This document shows, piece by piece, positions 35,294 to 45,500 of a DNA stretch of 53,432 bases; within the stretch, counting starts at the first letter, position 1; every line of letters begins with the position of its first letter. The stretch comes from Candidatus Kuenenia stuttgartensis (GTDB lineage Bacteria; Planctomycetota; Planctomycetia; Planctomycetales; Planctomycetaceae). The notes beneath the pieces are model-generated. The model searched no databases and was not told the DNA's origin. It was given only the letters and a program-made list of their open reading frames with translations. A program made the translations under genes and the position numbers. The stretch is taken from the NCBI GenBank assembly GCA_945906725.1, contig CAMDRI010000014.1:1-53432 (forward strand), given 5' to 3'.

Positions 35294-36431
35294 CCGCAAA
35301 CTTCCGAATCATGTTTCGTGTTGGCTGGCCGGGCCGTTGCCGAGCGACTGTCGAGTCGCGCTGCAACGGCTCGCGACAGCCGACGATGTCGTGCATCTCG
35401 CCGTCATGCCCGACATGCATCTGGTCGAAGACGTCTGCAACGGTGTCGCCGTCGCCACCACCGACTTGATTTATCCGCAAGCGGTGGGGGGCGACATCGG
35501 CTGCGGCATCGTCGCCGTCGCGGCGGATTCAACGGCCAGACCGCTTGAAGACGGATCAGTGTCCCGGAAAATCCTCGACCGTTTGAGCGATCGCATCCCC
35601 GGGAATCGTCATCCAGCCGTCACGGCTGCGGTCGAATTGCCGGAAGAACTCGCGCGCGAGCGGCTCAGCAACGACCGGCTGACGAAGCTGGCCGAGCGTG
35701 ACGGCCGCGTGCAACTCGGCACGTTGGGACGCGGCAATCACTTCGTCGAACTGCAGCGAGATGCTGAAGACCGGCTGTGGGTGATGATCCACTCCGGCTC
35801 GCGCGGGATCGGACAAGCAATTTCGCAATGGCATCTCGACCGCGCGAGGCAGGTTAGCCGGCAACGATTGGTTTGTGTGTCGGCCAGCAGCGATGCTGGG
35901 CAGCAATATCTCCACGACATGGCTTGGGCGAGACGGTACGCGAGTGCCAATCGGCGAGCGATGCTGCGTGCCGTCGAGGAAGTCTTGTGCGATGTGGCGG
36001 GCTGCCGATTGGACTGGGCCAGCTTGATCGAGTCCGATCACGATCATCTGATCCGTGAGCAGCACTTCGGCCGCGACCTCTGGGTTCATCGCAAGGGAGC
36101 ACAGCCGGCGTCGCTCGATCAACCCGGTTTGATTCCCGGTTCGATGGGGACTCGCAGCTATCTCGTGCGAGGCCGAGGCTGCGCGGAGTCGCTGAGTTCC
36201 AGTTCTCACGGAGCCGGACGAGCGTTGCCTCGCTCAATTGCTCGACAGCAGATTGGGCAGCGGCAACTGCTGCGCGAGATGCACGGAGTCTGGTTTGACG
36301 ACCACCGCTGCGACCAGTTACGCGACGAAGCGCCGTCCGCCTACAAAGACGTGCAAACCATCATGCGAGCACAACGCGACCTGACGGCGATCGTCCGTGA
36401 ATTGCGGCCGGTGTTGGTCTACAAGCGATGA
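35286..36431 (+). CDS. rtcB: RtcB-family RNA ligase
   Basis: The ATG at 35286 has AGAGGAGG six bases upstream and gives 381 residues. All catalytic motifs are present: MPDMH, GGDIGCG with Asp70 and Cys73 (Mn binding), GTLGRGNHF (His152), HSGSRGIG (169-176), HRKGA (His268, the GMP-accepting histidine), PGSMGTRSY, SSHGAGR and the final YKDVQTIM near residue 353. RtcB joins 2',3'-cyclic phosphate or 3'-phosphate RNA ends to 5'-OH ends using GTP and Mn2+. The length fits the shorter group linked to stress repair. It is translationally coupled to the RbfA-like gene. Confidence 0.93.
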   Translation: MRDRKLPNHVSCWLAGPLPSDCRVALQRLATADDVVHLAVMPDMHLVEDVCNGVAVATTDLIYPQAVGGDIGCGIVAVAADSTARPLEDGSVSRKILDRLSDRIPGNRHPAVTAAVELPEELARERLSNDRLTKLAERDGRVQLGTLGRGNHFVELQRDAEDRLWVMIHSGSRGIGQAISQWHLDRARQVSRQRLVCVSASSDAGQQYLHDMAWARRYASANRRAMLRAVEEVLCDVAGCRLDWASLIESDHDHLIREQHFGRDLWVHRKGAQPASLDQPGLIPGSMGTRSYLVRGRGCAESLSSSSHGAGRALPRSIARQQIGQRQLLREMHGVWFDDHRCDQLRDEAPSAYKDVQTIMRAQRDLTAIVRELRPVLVYKR

Positions 36432-36432
36432 C

Positions 36433-36479
36433 ATCGGGTGGCACAGCTTGCTTCAAGCCGTACCGCCCGTCGACCCTAC
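36433..36479. repeat. Degenerate family G palindrome between rtcB and the aminotransferase
   Basis: GGGTGGCACAGCTTGCTTCAAGC... ends ...GACCCTAC, imperfectly inverted and related to the ends of the element at 2988-3098. The minus-strand aminotransferase takes its TAG stop (36476-36478) from this end, as in other family G and A copies. Confidence 0.45.
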
Positions 36480-37873
36480 TTCGGCAACCGTTCTGCCAGT
36501 TTCTGGCAGATGTCGTAGAGCAGGTCGAGTGACGTCTTCGCATCCGCGCGGCTGATGGTCAACGGCGGGCTGATTCGCAGCACCTTGCCGGCCAGTGCTC
36601 CGAGCAGGTGGATGCCGTCGTCGCCGAGGCCGAGATAGCAGGCTTCGACGATGTGGACGGCGACTTCGTTCGCGGACAACGAGCCGCGCGGGGCACATTC
36701 GATGCCGTACACGAGGCCCTCGCGTTCGCCGCGGACTTTCGCAATCAGGCCGGTTTCTTTCAGGCGGTTGAGGCCCTCGAAGAAGGCGCCCGTGAGTGCT
36801 CGCGTGTGTTCGACGATTGGGTTGGATTCAAACTCGTCGAGCGTCGCGAGCACCGCCGCGCAGCCGAGCGGGTTGCCGGACCAAGTGTCGGATGCTTCGC
36901 CGTATTTCAGGCTGGCGATGAGGTCCGCTCGGCCGACCGCCGCGCTGACCGGGACGCCGTTGCCCAAACCTTTGCCGAGCGTCACGAAGTCGGGTTCGAT
37001 GCCGTAGGACTCGAAGGCGTACATCCGACCGCAACGGCCGAAGTTGGCTTGCACTTCATCGAGGATGAACGCGATGTCGTGCGCTCGGCAGAAGCGTTGC
37101 AGCAGTTGCAGGTACTCGGCCGGCGGATGAAAACTGCCGCCGCCGCCGAGATACGGTTCGGTGATCAGGCAGTTGATGCGGTGTCCAAATTCCGCGAAGA
37201 CCTTTTCCAGTTCGTTGACGTACGGCGCGGGATCGAACGCCGCGCCGTACTTGCTGACGTCGTCGCACTCGGCCATCGGAAAGGAGATGAACCTCACACG
37301 CGGGTCGCGATCGTGATCGGTCTCGCAACCGGTGACAGCTCCGGCGAGTCCTTTCTTACCGTGAAAGCCGTATCGCGTGGCAAGGATGATGTCTCGCGAT
37401 TCGTCTCGATACAGGCAGGCCCACAACGCCTTCTGCACCGCCTCACTGCCGGACGCAGCCCACATCACCGTCTGCAATCGACCACCACCCGGCGAGGCTT
37501 GAAGACTTTTGACGAGCCGTTCGGTCGCGCGCGTTTCAATTTCCGTGACCGCGTTGTAAGCCGTCAGCGGCACGGCCGAGTAATAGTCATCGAACCCATT
37601 CGAGGGCTTGAGCATCTCGGCCGACCAGCCCATGTATCCCGCGAGACGTCCGAGCCAACGCTTCGGATTGTGTCCCAGGTTTGCGACGAGCACGCCGGAG
37701 CTGTAGTCGTACAACCGCCGATTCTCTGGCGTCCAATGGAACGCGCCCGCCGACTTGGCGAGCACCGCTTGAGTCGGCGTAAACGTCCGCAATGCGAGAG
37801 CCTCGTAGTCGGAGACGACTTGGCGAGCGGCATTGGATCGGGTTTCATTCGGGAATTGAATCGACGTGGTCAT
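36476..37873 (-). CDS. Class III PLP-dependent aminotransferase
   Basis: The 465-residue product has the fold-type I class III pattern. FHWTPENRRLYDYSSGVLVANLGHNP is at the N-terminus, the PLP phosphate site is VMWAASGSEAVQKALW, FILDEVQANFGRCGRMYAFE carries the Asp that binds the PLP nitrogen, and Schiff-base Lys is in FVTLGKGLGNGVPVSA. GSFHPPAEYLQLLQRFCR matches the family's pre-Asp helix. It moves an amino group between an omega-amino or alpha-amino acid and an oxo acid; the substrate cannot be called. It is convergent with rtcB. Confidence 0.9.
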   Translation of the reverse strand: MTTSIQFPNETRSNAARQVVSDYEALALRTFTPTQAVLAKSAGAFHWTPENRRLYDYSSGVLVANLGHNPKRWLGRLAGYMGWSAEMLKPSNGFDDYYSAVPLTAYNAVTEIETRATERLVKSLQASPGGGRLQTVMWAASGSEAVQKALWACLYRDESRDIILATRYGFHGKKGLAGAVTGCETDHDRDPRVRFISFPMAECDDVSKYGAAFDPAPYVNELEKVFAEFGHRINCLITEPYLGGGGSFHPPAEYLQLLQRFCRAHDIAFILDEVQANFGRCGRMYAFESYGIEPDFVTLGKGLGNGVPVSAAVGRADLIASLKYGEASDTWSGNPLGCAAVLATLDEFESNPIVEHTRALTGAFFEGLNRLKETGLIAKVRGEREGLVYGIECAPRGSLSANEVAVHIVEACYLGLGDDGIHLLGALAGKVLRISPPLTISRADAKTSLDLLYDICQKLAERLPK

Positions 37874-38028
37874 GGTGGCTTCTGTGGTGAGGGATGCTGA
37901 GAAAACGAGTGTCGATCTGCTATCGTCCGGTGGGCGTGCCGTCTTCTAGCGGGAGCGATCACGGGGCACACGCTATCAAATTGTTTCCAGGGCCGACAAG
38001 GACGTGGCCTCTTCGAGTTGTGACTCCG

Positions 38029-38883
38029 ATGTGCAAACTTCTGATTGGCTGCGGATACCTTGGTGAGCGAGTCGCGCGGGAGTGGCTGCGGCTAGGGGAC
38101 GAGGTGTGGGCACTGACTCGCTCGAAGGCCAATGCCGAACGATTTGCCAGCTTTGGGCTAAAGCCAGTGATTGGCGATGTGCTCGATCCGGAGTCGCTGC
38201 GAAAGCTGCCAGTGGTGAAGACGGTGCTCTACGCCGTCGGCTTTGATCGAACTGGGGCAGCTAGCAAGCGAACCGTTTATGTGGACGGGTTGAGCAACGT
38301 CCTGCGAGAAGTCGGATCGACGTGCGAGCGATTCCTCTACGTCTCCAGCACGAGCGTTTACGGGCAAGATGCTGGCGAGCGGGTCGATGAAACTTCGCCG
38401 ACCAACCCGACGGACGAGAGCGGCTGCATCTGCCGCGATGCGGAAACGGTCGTATGGCAGGCAAAGAGTACGGCCAACGTGTTGCGACTCGCGGGCATCT
38501 ACGGGCCGGGGCGTTTGCTGGCTCGTGTCGAGCAACTTCGTCGTGGAGAACGGTTGACGGGCAATCCGGAGGCGTGGCTGAATCTGATTCACGTCGATGA
38601 CGCCGTGCGGGCCGTGTTAGCCGCGGAGACTCGTGGCGTTCCGGGCATGACGTATTTGGTGTGCGACGACCGGCCGTTGCATCGTCGAGAGTACTACGCC
38701 GCGCTGGCCGAGAAGGTCGGCGCACCGCCACCACAGTTTCAAGAGCTTGCCGCGAATGCGCCGGAGCATCAACGGCTCAACAAGCGGTGCGTGAATCGGC
38801 GATTGCGCGATGAACTGCGCGTCGAGTTGCAATTCCCAACGGTTAGCGACGGACTGCGTTCGCTTCCGGAGGCGACGCGATGA
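38029..38883 (+). CDS. NAD(P)-dependent epimerase/dehydratase (atypical SDR)
   Basis: The ATG at 38029 gives 284 residues beginning MCKLLIGCGYLGERVAREWL, with a GxGxxG nucleotide-binding motif; upstream in-frame codons look non-coding. FLYVSSTSVYGQDAGERVDE is the SDR active-site strand, though the Lys three residues after Tyr is absent, so it is an atypical member. NVLRLAGIYGPGR and WLNLIHVDDAVRAVLAA follow as in sugar epimerases. The 3' end overlaps the next minus-strand gene by 41 bp. Confidence 0.85.
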   Translation: MCKLLIGCGYLGERVAREWLRLGDEVWALTRSKANAERFASFGLKPVIGDVLDPESLRKLPVVKTVLYAVGFDRTGAASKRTVYVDGLSNVLREVGSTCERFLYVSSTSVYGQDAGERVDETSPTNPTDESGCICRDAETVVWQAKSTANVLRLAGIYGPGRLLARVEQLRRGERLTGNPEAWLNLIHVDDAVRAVLAAETRGVPGMTYLVCDDRPLHRREYYAALAEKVGAPPPQFQELAANAPEHQRLNKRCVNRRLRDELRVELQFPTVSDGLRSLPEATR

Positions 38884-39280
38884 CCAGAACTGCTTCAACG
38901 CGAACGAAGTACCAGCGACCGATGGTGGATTCGGTGGAGTAAACCGGTTGCGGTTCGGTCGCGGCGCGTTCGGGATTGTTATCGACAGGGATGCTCATCC
39001 AGGCGACTCGGCCTTGAGCATCGACGACTCGGTAGGTGCCGGGCGAGATCAGCTCAGGGAGCAGAACGACCGACACGTCGAATTCCGTTGAAGCCGAGAC
39101 GGCTCGACCGACTTCGGCCACAACCAGCGAGATTTGGATTTCGTCAGCGGCCGAAGGGCGATCCGGCAGACAACGAGTGTTGGCTGCCAAACGCTGCGCC
39201 GCTTCGGCGGGGCGATCGGAATTCCAGGCGGAGGCAAACAAGCCCGTGCACACAATCAACAGCAGGACGCGAACGGCCAT
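38843..39280 (-). CDS. Secreted hypothetical protein, 145 aa
   Basis: The ATG at 39280 gives a protein with a signal peptide (MAVRVLLLIVCTGLFASAWN), then ~110 residues with alternating hydrophobic strands (DEIQISLVVAEVGRAVSAST, FDVSVVLLPELISPGTYRVV) suggesting a beta-sandwich. I do not recognise the family. The frame extends upstream to 39394, but that part is unlike protein. It overlaps the convergent epimerase gene by 41 bp at the 3' ends. Confidence 0.55.
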   Translation of the reverse strand: MAVRVLLLIVCTGLFASAWNSDRPAEAAQRLAANTRCLPDRPSAADEIQISLVVAEVGRAVSASTEFDVSVVLLPELISPGTYRVVDAQGRVAWMSIPVDNNPERAATEPQPVYSTESTIGRWYFVRVEAVLVIASPPEANAVRR

Positions 39281-39595
39281 GATGAATTCCAAAGGTGTCG
39301 TACCTGGAGCATTCCGCCGAGACAAAGGTCTCCGCTCGGAACAATTCCGGCAGATTCCGCCGCAGAGAATGTCTCTGGAGGTGGATCGGCCCAAATGGTG
39401 AGAGCGCTTTGGTTAAACTGGTCCGGTTTTTCCGAAGCCGACAGTGGGGCTTGGCGTGGCAACGGTCCTATCGGAGAGTCGGAAGGCGTCCGGTTGATCG
39501 GGTTGTACGCAAAGCGGAAGCGGTGTCGGATTTTCCGCTTTCGGAGGGCCGAATTCGGGCATTAGAATTTTCGGCGCGAATCCGATCTTTCTAAC
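39281..39595. other. Gap before the giant surface protein gene
   Basis: No credible gene or repeat is seen. The stretch lies between two divergent genes and should hold both promoters, but no clear -35/-10 or -24/-12 pair could be picked. Confidence 0.3.
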
Positions 39596-42500
39596 ATGAA
39601 GCGAGTGAAAGGTCGTGCGTTTTCCGTGTGCAAAGTACGGGAGAAATCGGCAGGACCGTGTGTTCCTGTCGCGTGCGGGTTTGAGGTGACATCGATGTTG
39701 CTGACCTTATGGTTGTTTGGCTGGTCTGGCAAAGCCAGGTCGGTCGTGATCGACTTGCCTCGGACTCGGTGCCGTTTGCGACCGCATGAGTTGCGTCGCT
39801 GGATGGCTCCCAACGTTGAGACACTGGAGGTGCGTCTGGTCCCGACGGTCATTTCCGGCTTCGCGTCAGGAACGCTCCAAATCAACGCCGACAACGCGGA
39901 CAACATCACAGTCACCGTCGATGGCGAGAACAGAGTGCTTGTGAATGGCTCGTTTGTCGATAACGGCGGCTCGCCGCTGTTTGCGAACAACACGCAATTT
40001 GCCGTCCTGGATGTCAGGGCGACTGGCAACTTCTCCAACGTCATTAGCTTGAGTGGTGTGACGATCAATGCCGTTCAACATCCGCTCATCGTCCAGGTCA
40101 ATGCTGGTGGAGGTGCCGACACGATTACCGGTTCGGAGTTTGCGGACAGGTTGGACGGCGGCGGTGGTCGGGACATCCTGCGCGGTGGTGATGGCAACGA
40201 TCTTTTGTTCAACGGCTTTGACAGCGATGGGCAGATTGGCGATGACCTGATCGTCATCAACACTCCACTGAATACGCTGAGCACCACAGACATTTCGCTG
40301 CGGGCCGAGATGATTCGACTCGGAGCGGACCTACGAACGGCTGGTGGGAAAATCAGTCTGTTCGGCAACGTGATGCTGACGAACGACGTGATCATTGCCA
40401 CGGGTTCCGGCTCGGGCGGCAACGTGCTGATTGATGGCGCGGTCGATTCCAGCTCGGCTTACACGTTGAAGACGACTTCGCTTTCGTACGCCGCTGCCAA
40501 GGCTCAGGCACCGTTGGACGTACCGGGCGGATACTTGGTCACGATCCGTTCGCCGGCGGAACAAAACGCGGTGCAGGCGATCGTCGGGGGCAACGATGTT
40601 TGGATTGCAGCTTCCGACGCGGATTTCGAAGGACGCTGGGAATGGGATGCCGGTCCCGACGACGGCGTACAGTTTTGGGAAGGTGATTCCACGGGAACGG
40701 CAGTGAATTTCGAGTATTCGAATTGGGCGTCTGGTGAGCCGAACAATTCAAGCAACGTCGGATCAAGCAACGTCGGAAATGCGGCCCAACTGATTGGTAG
40801 CAACACGGGGGATCCGGGCCGATGGAACGATCAAGACGCCAGCTTGTCTTTTCCGTATGTCGTCGAATCGCAGTTCTCGCTGAGCCTCAACGCTGGAACG
40901 GCAACCGTCAATCTGAACGGTTCCGTCGGAAACATATCGCCGCTGCGATCCTTGTCCGTGGACGCGGGGCTGATGCAAGTGACAGGCGGAGCGATTAGTA
41001 CGTCCAAATCGCAGACGTTCGCGACGGCGCTCTCGCTGCTAGGGCCGACGCTACTGCGTGCGGAAGAGGTGAACTTCAATGGCGGTGCCGGTTCGGTCAC
41101 GGGGTCGGGTACGTCAATGCTCACGATGGCACCGATCAAGCGCGATGCTGCAATCACTGTTGGGGCCGAGTCAGAGGTACTGGGAGATGCGTCGTTCGAC
41201 ATCACCGATTTGGACATCGCCGCGTTGGGAGTCGGATTCGATGCGATCCTGATTGGCGAACCGCCGCCCCCTCTCAATTCCGGAGGTGGACCGAGCTTTC
41301 AGGTGCAGAGCACCGGGCCGGTGACGAGCACCGGGCCGGTGACGATCACCGGTGCGACATTTTCGAACTCTGTGTTGATTGCGGGCGGCTCGATTTCGGT
41401 GATTGGTTTAGCTGCCGGAACCAACAGAGTCGAACTGATTGCCGGGAACGGTTCGATCACTGACGGCGGAGGCACGGGTCCGGATATCCGAGCCGGAGAT
41501 CTCCTGCTGGATTCGTCATCGGGCATCGGTGACCTCAACGACGATCTCGAAATCTCGGTGTCCGTGGTTTCCGCGCGCGCGTCAAATACTGGCGGCGTGT
41601 TCCTCGACAACACCGGCGACCTCGCGATTGGTGCGGCTGGTGTTCCGGGCGGAATCTTCACTAACAACGGCGTGATCTCGGTGTCGACGACCGGGGCAAT
41701 GCCGGTGAATCAGTCCATCGTTTCGAATGGTGGCAACGTCAACCTGACGGCGACCAACGGGATTTCGATCAACGGAGTCCCCGTCGATACGACTGTCAGC
41801 AACGGAGCCGGAGGTCAGTTCACGGCTGATGCCGACAGCGACAACGACGGCTCGGGGACGTTTGCGATCACCTCGTTCACAGACTTTGTGGATTGGTCGT
41901 CGGTCAACCAAGGCATCTTCGCCGACGGAGAGTCGGTCGAGATTTCCGTGGCATCGACGGCGATCACGACCGTCGCCGCTGCCACGGACAACCCGTTTGC
42001 AAACGGAACCATCTACTCGCCGGCCCAGAACTCGGGCGACTATGTCGAAACACGCTTTGCTCAGCAAAACGAATTCGTCACGCTGACATTCTCGAAGCCC
42101 CGGTTCGGTTTGTTCCTGCACTTCGACGGGATGCAGTATCAGGATGGGGTTTCTTTTCCCGGCATTCCACCGGAGCTCGATCTTTATTCGTTCGACCACA
42201 CTCCCGAAAGAGTCTCCGGCGATTCCAACTGGGACGTCAACTTAAATGCGATTCGGCAACTCAACGGAAATGAGGCCGCAGATATCGACGGTACGGTACG
42301 GTTCGCTGGAGAAATAAATTCGCTGACTTTGCAGCGTGTCGCCAACGGAGTCAGCTCGAGCAACCCTAACACCGTCAATTTGCAGTTGGGCCTGTTTCGC
42401 GCGGGAGGCATCAAGACCGGCGGCAGCGTGATCACGATCCTAGCGGCCGACATGAATCTCGATGGATTCCTCGATGCCGGTGCAGACCGTATCCGTTTGA

Positions 42501-45500
42501 TCCCTTCGGAGACGAACCGTCCGATCAACCTGGGCACGGAAACGGCCGAAAGTCTGAGCCTGACGGATGCCGAACTCGATCGGCTTATGGCCGGCACGTT
42601 GCAAATAGGCGACTCGACCAGCGGTGTGATCACCGTCAGCGACAACATCACGCGGCCGACGGCAACGGACATCAGGCTGACAACGGGCGGGGACAACAAC
42701 ATCAATTTCGATGGCACGAACGCGACTCTGGATTCCAACAACGGCAACGTGACATTGGTGCTGAATGCGACGGGGACGGGAGCCATCACTTCCGGTAATG
42801 CGTTGAATGACGTTCGTGGCATCAACGTTCTCTTGTCCTCCGGTTCTGGCGGCCTTGGAGCCGCCGGCAGTCCGCTCATCACCGACGCTTCCACTCTGGT
42901 CGCCGTGACGAACGGCAATGCCTCGGCGTTTCTGCAAGAAATCGACTCGGTGACGATCGCCTCCGTTGGACTGTCCGCCGGTAGCGGCGCGATCACTCTG
43001 ACCGGCGGCACGTTTCGACTGGGTGGCTCGAACCGCATCGACGACAGCAGCAAGCTGGTCGTCGGTGCCGGCGCGAAGTTCCAGTTAAACGGCTCTGACG
43101 AAGTGTTAGTTTCGCTCAATGGAAGCGGATCGGTCATCAACGGCTCGGCGACTGCGGCCACGCTCAGTGTGAATCTCGCCGGCGACGAAGTGTTCGGCGG
43201 AGTGCTCGGCGGCGCGGGAACCCATGTGAACAATTTCGGCCTCTCGAAGTCCGGCAGCGGGGCACTCACGTTGTCCGGCACGAACACTTACACCGGTGAC
43301 ACGGTGGTCAACGGCGGAACGTTGCGGATCAACGGCTCGATCACCTCAAACGTGACGGTCGCCAACGGAGCCACAGTCGGCGGTTCGGGCACGATCAAAG
43401 GCGACCACTCGCTGACCGTGCAAAGCGGTGGCAGCGTGGCACCAGGAGCTTCGGCCGGCATCCTCAACACCGGCAACGTCTCGCTGGAATCGGGGTCCAC
43501 GTTCAGCGTGGAACTCAACGACAAGACCCCGGGCACGGGCCACGATCAACTTAACGTCACTGGCACCGTCGAAATCGGCACCAACGTCGTGTTGAACTTG
43601 AACCCGACGACCGAATTCGCGCCGGCTCCTGGTGACACGTTTGTAATCATCAACAACGACGACGGAGACGATGTCAGCGGCACGTTCGCTGGATTGACCG
43701 CAGGGGCATTGCTGCCCATCGGCGACAATCCATTTCACATTGTCTACAACTTCAACAGCGGTGACGGAATCGCGAACGACGTCGCCCTGATCGCCAATCT
43801 GAACCCGGTCGTCAACGACCAGTCGTTCTCGATCGACGAGGGCAGCAGCAATGACACGGTGGTCGAAACCGTCGTGGCGACGGACGCGCATTCCGCCTTG
43901 AACTTTGCGATCACCGGCGGCAATACAAGCGATGCGTTCGTCATCAACCCGAACACCGGTGAGATTCGAGTCAACAACTCGGTCGCATTGGATCCCGCAA
44001 CCACTCCCACGTTTAGACTGACGGTCAAAGTCACGGACGATGCCGGAGCGACCGACACCGCCACCATCACGATTCGAGTGCTCAGTCTGGCACCGACCAA
44101 TCTGCGGGACGCGGACCTTCAAACCAACAAGGTTCCCGAAGTGGCACTCGAAGGGAGCCGCGCGAGAATCACGCTCGTCGCCGAGGACGCGCAGCAAGAC
44201 AACGTCTTCTATCGGCTGACAGACAACGCCGGTGGCCGATTCGCGATCGACCCGCTGACCGGCGTGGTCACGGTCAAGCAAGGCCGGCTGCTGCAATTCG
44301 CCGATGCGAAGTACACAATCACAGCAGAGGCAGTATCGGTGTCGATCGACGCCGTGGTCCACACTTCACCAGAAGTGTCCTTCGACATCACCGTGACACA
44401 AATCCCGGCGGACGCTCTGCCGCTGGCCTCGATCCTGCCGACGCGCGTCAGTGTGGTTGAAGGAGATTCCGGCCGGAACTTCATCACGTTCCTCGTGAAG
44501 CTCAACAAGCCGTCGGCGGAAACGATCACGATCGACTTCTCAACGCGGCTAGGTAATGACCCAACGTTTCAGCGTCCCGAAGGAATCCGTGGCGACACGC
44601 CATTTGCAACTGACCAGCCAGGCCCGTGGGACTTCTTCCGCTCAACCGGCCAATTGAAGTTCGATCCGGGCGTCATCGAGCAACCGTTGCGAGTGCAAAT
44701 TCGGCCTGACGACACGCCGGAGGAGAACGAACTGTTCTTCGTGCAGCTTCTGTCGCCGGTGAAGTCGCCGGCCAAATTCAATCTGGCTCGACAGCAATCG
44801 GTCGCCATCGCGCAAATCTTGGACGATGATTCGGTCCCGCAATTGATCGTCGCGAACACGCAAGAGCTCGAAGGAGACTCCGTCGGTCAGAACGAACTGG
44901 TCTTCACCGTGCGGTTGATCGGCGACTTGCCAACAGGAACCACGTCGGTGACGGCCGACTATTTCATCGGCAACATTGCCATCGACACCGCGAAGGCCGG
45001 TCGCGATTACGGTAACGCCTACGAGTCCGAACTCGACGGCCAGATGCCGAATTCCACCAACCGACTGACTTTCACCAACGATCTACGCACGCGTGAAGTG
45101 CATGTGCCGATTGTGGGAAATCGCGACGACGAAGCCGACAAGACGGTCACGCTGCGGCTGCGGAATCGCAACAATCTCGAGACCCTCGGGCTGTCGCGTC
45201 GCGAGGTCACGGGCACGATCATCAATGACGATTTTATTACCAACGTTTTGGTCTCGATCTCTCCGGAGGTTTCCAAAATCCCTGAGTACAACTCCGGCAG
45301 CCAACAGGTTATGTTCACCGTCACGTTGATCGGCAAACCGAGTAGCACCGTTTCGGTAAACTACGCGACAGCAGACACGACGGCGATGGCCGGTTCTGAC
45401 TTCGAGGCGGCCAGCGGCACGCTCGAATTCACACTGGCGGACATCCTGGCGGGCGTCGTCCGGAAATCGTTCTCCGTCACTGTCTTCGGCGACACGGCCA

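Noticed and set aside
36608..37900. Plus-strand frame of 430 codons opposite the class III aminotransferase
   Set aside because: Antisense shadow; composition is Arg/Val/Glu-rich and without motifs.
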